From assembly GCA_035720945.1 (NCBI GenBank), contig DASTNK010000119.1, forward strand, positions 1 through 24,711: 24,711 bases of DNA. The letters run 5' to 3'. The notes below the pieces were generated by a model. That model saw nothing but the letters and a program-made list of their open reading frames with translations, was not told the origin of the DNA and ran no database searches. Of the stretch, positions 20,594-24,711 are shown in pieces (the first letter of the stretch is position 1; each line of letters opens with the position of its first letter). Source of the stretch: SCQX01 sp035720945 (GTDB taxonomy: Bacteria; Pseudomonadota; Gammaproteobacteria; Burkholderiales; Burkholderiaceae_B). The position numbers were made by a program, and so were the translations under genes.

Positions 20594-22288
20594 TCAACCA
20601 CCCTTCCCGAAATCCTCTTCCCAATACTCGTCCGCGCGCCGGGCATCATCGACGCGACCCAGTTCCGCCTTGCGCAACTCAACCCGACGGATCTTGCCGG
20701 AAATGGTCTTCGGCAGTTCATAGAATTCAAGCCGACGAATACGCTTATAGGGCGCCAGCTTGTCGGCCGCGAACCGCAGAATGTCCTGCGCGGTTTCCCG
20801 TGTCGGTTCATACCCCGCGCGCAGCGCCACGAACGCCTTCGGCACCGACAGGCGCAGGGCATCGGGGCTCGGCACCACAGCCGCCTCGCCCACCGCCGGA
20901 TGCTCGATCAGCACGCTCTCCAGTTCGAACGGGCTGATGCGGTAGTCGGATGACTTGAACACGTCGTCGGCCCGGCCGACATACGTGTAGTAGCCATCGG
21001 CATCCACCTGGGCCACGTCTCCGGTGCGATAGCACGCGCTGTCCATGGGTTTGATGCCCCCGGTCTTGTCATCGATGTAGCCATCCATCAAGCCCACCGG
21101 ACGTGGATCGAGATTGATGGACAACTCCCCCTCGGAGGCCGGCTTGTCGTCGCCGTCGAGCAACGTGATGTGATAGCCCGGCATGGGTCGACCCATGGAC
21201 CCGGGCTTCAAAGGCTGACCCGGAGAATTCCCCATCTGCGCCGTGGTTTCGGTCTGGCCGTAGCCATCACGCAACGTGAGGCCCCAAGCCTTTTGCACAC
21301 GCCCGAGAATCTCTGGATTGAGCGGTTCGCCGGCCCCTATGACCTCGCGCAGCTTCACCCGATAGGACGCCATGTCTTCCTGAATCAGCATGCGCCAGAC
21401 CGTGGGCGGCGCGCACAGTGTCGTGATGCCGTGCTTGACCAGGGCATCGAGCGTGGCCTTCGCGCTGAATCGGGCCGAGTTATAGACGAAGATGGCCGCC
21501 CCGGCATTCCAGGGCGCGAAGAACGAGCTCCAGGCATGCTTGGCCCAGCCTGGCGAGCTGATGTTCCAGTGGACATCGCCCGGCTGCAGGCCGATCCAGT
21601 ACATGGTCGACAGGTGCCCAACCGGGTAGCTTTGATGGCTGTGCTGCACCAATTTCGGACGGCTGGTGGTGCCCGAGGTGAAATACAGCAACATGGGATC
21701 TGTCGCCTGGGTGGGCGCATCGGGCTTGAATTCCGCACTGGCCTGAAGCGCGTCCTCGTAGCGCAGCCAGCCCGCCGGCACGTCGGCGGCATCGGCCGAT
21801 ACGGCGATGCGGCGCACGCTGGCATCGACATCCGCGAACTTGCCTGCCTGATCGGCATTGGTGACGATATAGCCAACCCCACCCCGCGTCATGCGGTCGG
21901 CGATATCCGCGGGGGTCAATAGCAAAGTGGCGGGAATCGTCACCGCGCCCAGCTTCATGGCCGCCAGCAGCGTTTCCCACAACGCCACCTGGTTCGCCAG
22001 CATCAACAGGATGCGATCGCCGCGCCCGACACCCAGGCTGCGCAAATGGTTCGCCACCTGGTTCGACCGCGCGGACATTTCAGCGAAGGAGCGCTTCAGT
22101 TCACCGCCGCCCTCTTCCACGATCCACAAGGCGGGATCATGATTGTCATGGGCGTAATCGTCGAACCAGTCCAACGCCCAGTTGAACGTCTTGAGTTCAG
22201 GCCATCGGAAATCCCGGTAAGCCGTGTCGTAGTCTTGACGATGCTCGAGCAGAAACCGACGGGCCTGCTGGAACGCTTGTGATGCCAT
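20594..22288 (-). CDS. AMP-forming acyl-CoA synthetase
   Basis: This 564-residue ANL-family enzyme carries the phosphate-binding loop LLYFTSGTTSRPKLVQHSH (the usual Gly after SGTT is Ser here, residue 209). It also has DGYGQTETT, the hinge-adjacent YRTGDVAQVDADGYYTYVGRADDVFKSS, and the C-terminal catalytic Lys532 in LPKTISGKIRRVELR. The sequence resembles the acetyl-/medium-chain acyl-CoA synthetase branch: PATLLLTPADIADR and NISSPGWAKHAWSSFFAPW are typical of the ACSM-like group. It activates a carboxylic acid to its CoA thioester through an acyl-adenylate; the acid is unknown. AAGGAG lies 7 nt before the ATG. It is 36 bp downstream of the aminotransferase gene, likely one transcript. Confidence 0.94.
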   Translation of the reverse strand: MASQAFQQARRFLLEHRQDYDTAYRDFRWPELKTFNWALDWFDDYAHDNHDPALWIVEEGGGELKRSFAEMSARSNQVANHLRSLGVGRGDRILLMLANQVALWETLLAAMKLGAVTIPATLLLTPADIADRMTRGGVGYIVTNADQAGKFADVDASVRRIAVSADAADVPAGWLRYEDALQASAEFKPDAPTQATDPMLLYFTSGTTSRPKLVQHSHQSYPVGHLSTMYWIGLQPGDVHWNISSPGWAKHAWSSFFAPWNAGAAIFVYNSARFSAKATLDALVKHGITTLCAPPTVWRMLIQEDMASYRVKLREVIGAGEPLNPEILGRVQKAWGLTLRDGYGQTETTAQMGNSPGQPLKPGSMGRPMPGYHITLLDGDDKPASEGELSINLDPRPVGLMDGYIDDKTGGIKPMDSACYRTGDVAQVDADGYYTYVGRADDVFKSSDYRISPFELESVLIEHPAVGEAAVVPSPDALRLSVPKAFVALRAGYEPTRETAQDILRFAADKLAPYKRIRRLEFYELPKTISGKIRRVELRKAELGRVDDARRADEYWEEDFGKGG

Positions 22289-22324
22289 GGGGGTCTCCTT
22301 CCTGGTTGGCCAGACTATTGAAGT

Positions 22325-23452
22325 TCAAGCGACCTGATCCAGCGCCTTGGCCAGCCGCGCCACGGTCTGGTCGATGTCATGCAGTTTTTCAAGACCGAAC
22401 AAGCCAATGCGGAACGTCTTGAAGTCAGCGGGCTCGTCACACTGCAACGGCACCCCCGCCGCGACCTGCAGGCCGGCTTTGACGAATTTTCCACCGGAGC
22501 GAATGCCATCGTCATCGGTGTAGCTGACAACCACGCCCGGCGCCTCGAAGCCTGGCGCCGCCACGCTCTTGAAGCCGCGTTCACGCAGCAGCGCGCGCAC
22601 GTCGCGCCCCAGCTTCAGTTGCTCTTCGCGCACCTTCTCGAAACCATAGCGTTCCGTTTCTGCCATCACGCCGCGAAGGACTGTGAGCGAATCGGTGGGC
22701 ATGGTGGCATGGTAGGCGTGGCCGCCCTGTTCATAGGCTTCCATGATCTGCAGCCATTTGCGCAAATCACACGCGAAGCTGGTGCTGGTCGTCTCGTCGA
22801 TCTTCTTGCGCGCCGCCTCGCCCAACATCACCAGGGCGCAGCATGCCGGACCGCTCCAACCCTTCTGCGGCGCACTGATCAAGATGTCAACGCCCACGGC
22901 TTTCATGTCAACCCATACCGTGCCCGACGCGATGCAATCCAGCACGAACATCCCGCCCACCGCGTGCACCGCATCGGCCACCTTGCGCAGGTAGTCGTCG
23001 GGCAGCAAGATGCCCGACGCGGTTTCGACGTGGGGCGCGAACACCATGTCGGGTTTGTTCTTCTGGATGGACGCCACCACTTCTTCGATAGGGGCCGGCG
23101 CGAGCCACGCCTGCCGGCCGGACTCGATTGCGCGAGCCTTGAGCACGATGGTGTCGGACGGGATACCGCCCATGTCGAAGATCTGGCTCCAGCGATAGCT
23201 GAACCAGCCGTTGCGTATGACCAGGCAGCGCTTGCCAGTGGCGAACTGCCGCGCCACCGCCTCCATGCCAAACGTGCCACTGCCCGGCACCACGATGGCC
23301 GCTTTGGCGTTGTAGACCTTTTTCAGGGTGCGGGAGATGTCGTTCATGACCCCTTGAAAGGCCTGCGACATGTGATTCAACGCACGGTCCGTGTAGACCA
23401 CGGAATATTCGAGAAGCCCGTCGGGATCAATATTGGGTAGTAGGCTGGGCAC
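22325..23452 (-). CDS. class V PLP-dependent aminotransferase (alanine/serine-glyoxylate or phosphonate type)
   Basis: From GTG 23452 the protein has 375 residues. Class V features are the phosphate-loop GSGTFGMEAVARQ near residue 58, Asp172 in FVLDCIAS that pairs with the PLP ring nitrogen, and the Schiff-base Lys197 in ISAPQKGWSGPACCA. The overall layout resembles the alanine-glyoxylate/2-aminoethylphosphonate aminotransferase group. Exact substrates cannot be assigned. GGAGA stands 5 nt before GTG 23452, and the family's N-terminus begins around LLPNIDPDG, so the longer open frame (TTG at 23545) is probably untranslated. It is first in the pair with the acyl-CoA synthetase. Confidence 0.9.
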   Translation of the reverse strand: MPSLLPNIDPDGLLEYSVVYTDRALNHMSQAFQGVMNDISRTLKKVYNAKAAIVVPGSGTFGMEAVARQFATGKRCLVIRNGWFSYRWSQIFDMGGIPSDTIVLKARAIESGRQAWLAPAPIEEVVASIQKNKPDMVFAPHVETASGILLPDDYLRKVADAVHAVGGMFVLDCIASGTVWVDMKAVGVDILISAPQKGWSGPACCALVMLGEAARKKIDETTSTSFACDLRKWLQIMEAYEQGGHAYHATMPTDSLTVLRGVMAETERYGFEKVREEQLKLGRDVRALLRERGFKSVAAPGFEAPGVVVSYTDDDGIRSGGKFVKAGLQVAAGVPLQCDEPADFKTFRIGLFGLEKLHDIDQTVARLAKALDQVA

Positions 23453-23457
23453 GCTTG

Positions 23458-23462
23458 TCTCC
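23458..23462 (-). promoter_or_regulatory. ribosome binding site for the GTG start of the aminotransferase
   Basis: GGAGA on the minus strand, 5 nt from GTG 23452, chooses this start over the TTG at 23545. Confidence 0.6.
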
Positions 23463-23557
23463 GGAGAAGAAAAGGAATCAGCCGGGTCCTGAGCACGAGA
23501 AACCGAGGAAACCAACCCCTCGCACATCGCCGGCCCGACACACAATGTCTGGGTCCG

Positions 23558-23563
23558 ATTTTA
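23558..23563 (-). promoter_or_regulatory. possible -10 element upstream of the aminotransferase
   Basis: TAAAAT on the minus strand, about 105 bp before the GTG. No convincing -35. The 247-bp gap to dsbG also contains an AT-rich segment (about 23590-23690) that may hold another promoter. Confidence 0.25.
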
Positions 23564-23653
23564 GACCATGCCCTGTGGACGAAGCCGGGTATTTTTTTCC
23601 ACACCCTTTTGGTGTCCTTTTCATGCTTACAACTGATCTACATTGTATCTCTT

Positions 23654-23680
23654 ATCTTCAAGCCGAAGTGGAATCTTCAA
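23654..23680. repeat. 8-bp direct repeat in the dsbG-aminotransferase gap
   Basis: ATCTTCAA occurs at 23654-23661 and 23673-23680 (19 bp apart start to start). It could be a paired regulator site for the aminotransferase operon; nothing in the sequence identifies the protein. Confidence 0.35.
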
Positions 23681-23699
23681 ATACCGCACACCGTTGGAC

Positions 23700-24494
23700 T
23701 CAGCGAGCGGAAGGCGAACCAGGATTCGGCCCCAACAGATCCGCGAGCGCGGCCGGCTGCGGCAGGCCGTTGATTTTTTCCAGCAAACCGTCGCTGCGCA
23801 TCGCAACGATACCCGGTGTGCCGCGAAACCCCAGATTCATCATCAGTTCCTGGTTCTCGTCCAGGATGGTCTGAATGGCGGGCGGCACCGATTTCGCTGG
23901 CTTGATGCCGCCTTCGGCAAAAGCCAATTCATTTTTTGTGAGTTCGGCGGTGCGGTCTTTGGCGCCGAGAATGGTTGCGGCCTTCGTGGCGCTGTCAGGG
24001 CGAATCACTGCGACGACCAAGTGGCGCAGTTGCACAGCGCCGGATTTCACCCAGGGGCGGGACGCCTCCCAGAACTTGTGGCAGTACGGACAATTGGGGT
24101 CGCTGAATGTGTAAATGATTCGCGGCGCGTCTTTCTTGCCGTCCTGCACCCAAGTTGCTTTTTCCAGCGCGGACCAGGCGCGCTTGGCCATCGGCTTTGC
24201 AACCATGTCTTGCAGACGGCCTTCGTCAAGCGCCTTGCCATCCGGCCCCACACGCGTGCCGATGATGGCGCTGCCGTCTTGGGTGACGTAGATTGCCAGC
24301 GGACGATCTCCGGCCGCGCCGGCAAACGCGCGCAAGCCGTCGCCCACATTGAACTCACCGATGACGTCCAGCCCTTGTGACTGAAGCGCCTTGACGGACG
24401 GCGGGAGCGCCGTTTCAGCCGCGTAACCCGCCATCGACAAGAACAGGGCCAACGCCCCGAGAAACAAACGATATAGACTGGGACGTGACAACAT
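23700..24494 (-). CDS. dsbG: thiol:disulfide interchange protein DsbG
   Basis: This 264-residue periplasmic protein has a signal peptide (RLFLGALALFLSMAGYA, cleavage near residues 24-26), then an N-terminal dimerisation region (about 27-95) and a thioredoxin-fold domain. The active site CPYC (Cys135-Cys138) is in FSDPNCPYCHKFW, and the cis-Pro loop is FRGTPGIV. CPYC distinguishes DsbG from DsbC, which has CGYC. DsbG repairs wrong disulfides and reduces sulfenylated single cysteines in the periplasm, using electrons delivered by a DsbD-type membrane protein. AGGA lies 8 nt before the ATG. The mRNA leader carries a strong hairpin ending 17 nt before the start. Confidence 0.92.
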   Translation of the reverse strand: MLSRPSLYRLFLGALALFLSMAGYAAETALPPSVKALQSQGLDVIGEFNVGDGLRAFAGAAGDRPLAIYVTQDGSAIIGTRVGPDGKALDEGRLQDMVAKPMAKRAWSALEKATWVQDGKKDAPRIIYTFSDPNCPYCHKFWEASRPWVKSGAVQLRHLVVAVIRPDSATKAATILGAKDRTAELTKNELAFAEGGIKPAKSVPPAIQTILDENQELMMNLGFRGTPGIVAMRSDGLLEKINGLPQPAALADLLGPNPGSPSAR

Positions 24495-24510
24495 GATGAT
24501 TCCTGAGCTT

Positions 24511-24548
24511 GGAGTCCCCGGAACAAATCACCTTGTTCCGGGGACTCC
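24511..24548. repeat. perfect 16-bp hairpin in the dsbG leader
   Basis: GGAGTCCCCGGAACAA (24511-24526) and TTGTTCCGGGGACTCC (24533-24548) are exact reverse complements with a 6-nt loop. No T tract follows on either strand. It lies immediately upstream of the dsbG ribosome site. It may end or protect the transcript of the gene to the right, or shape dsbG translation. Confidence 0.9.
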
Positions 24549-24622
24549 TTGAAAAGATAGCGGTGAACCCCCCGCAATACCTCTTTATAGTGCTTTTCAG
24601 GCCGGCATGGTGGACCCGTCCA

Positions 24623-24711
24623 TCACGCCAGCGCCGCTGGCAACGGACGTCGGCGATTCATCAGGATGGATGATTCGGCCTGGAACCCGACGCTGTGAAT
24701 TTCTTCAGGAA
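24623..24711 (-). CDS. possible 3' end of a gene running in from the right (uncertain)
   Basis: One minus-strand frame is open from the window edge to a TGA at 24623-24625, giving 28 residues (…EIHSVGFQAESSILMNRRR…). I do not recognise a family, and a plus-strand frame starting at ATG 24608 is open to the edge as well. The fragment is too short to decide. If real, the gene would lie upstream of dsbG on the same strand. Confidence 0.2.
   Translation of the reverse strand, partial: PEEIHSVGFQAESSILMNRRRPLPAALA

Noticed and set aside
23598..23620. ACACC-CTTTT-GGTGT hairpin near a T-rich run downstream of dsbG
   Set aside because: For the minus-strand dsbG transcript the tail is A-rich rather than T-rich, and there is no plus-strand gene for it to terminate.
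24608..24711. Plus-strand frame starting at ATG 24608 and open to the window edge
   Set aside because: No ribosome site or family similarity; the competing minus-strand frame is as plausible, and both are too short to judge.

Overview
The window is ordinary-looking chromosomal DNA from a GC-rich betaproteobacterium. Protein sequences and gene order suggest Burkholderiales, most likely Alcaligenaceae (Bordetella/Achromobacter/Castellaniella-like). The block dnaQ-rnhA-methyltransferase facing gloB-mltD-fabI is typical of that family. I cannot name a genus. I see no phage, insertion sequence, CRISPR array or plasmid function.

Region 1 (200-5491): a minus-strand run of methyltransferase, rnhA (ATGA overlap), dnaQ and tRNA-Val(CAC) ends in a strong hairpin with a T tract. 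It diverges from a plus-strand run of gloB, mltD and fabI. Positions 1-199 hold no gene I can support. Region 2 (5522-9065): a glutathione S-transferase diverges from a multi-pass membrane diguanylate cyclase that probably starts at TTG. A DadA-type FAD oxidoreductase follows. Region 3 (9180-11101): a LysR regulator diverges from an AEC-family transporter, with two T-N11-A motifs between them. Region 4 (11214-12975): glnK-amtB has a textbook sigma-54 promoter and two NtrC-like sites 30 bp apart, so it is a nitrogen-starvation unit. An O-methyltransferase follows on the other strand.

Region 5 (13807-20581) is the most interesting part. A minus-strand cluster encodes Tat-exported MsrB, a DipZ-like membrane thiol reductase (CcdA-type domain, thioredoxin domain, DipZ C-terminal domain) and membrane-anchored MsrA. 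It diverges from an OmpR-family regulator, a histidine kinase and a YcaQ-family DNA glycosylase, which are joined to one another by ATGA overlaps. Inference: the two-component system senses envelope oxidation (for example hypochlorous acid) and controls periplasmic methionine-sulfoxide repair, with electrons passed out by the DipZ protein. The glycosylase would add a DNA-repair arm. Both Msr enzymes lack a recognisable resolving cysteine.

Region 6 (20594-24711): a class V PLP aminotransferase and an AMP-forming acyl-CoA synthetase form a minus-strand pair. Upstream of them, dsbG has a perfect 16-bp hairpin in its leader. A possible 3' gene fragment lies at the right edge. Together with msrA/msrB/dipZ, dsbG means the window holds four envelope thiol/methionine repair proteins. 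No stretch longer than about 300 bases lacks a gene; the gaps are described under the regulatory features.
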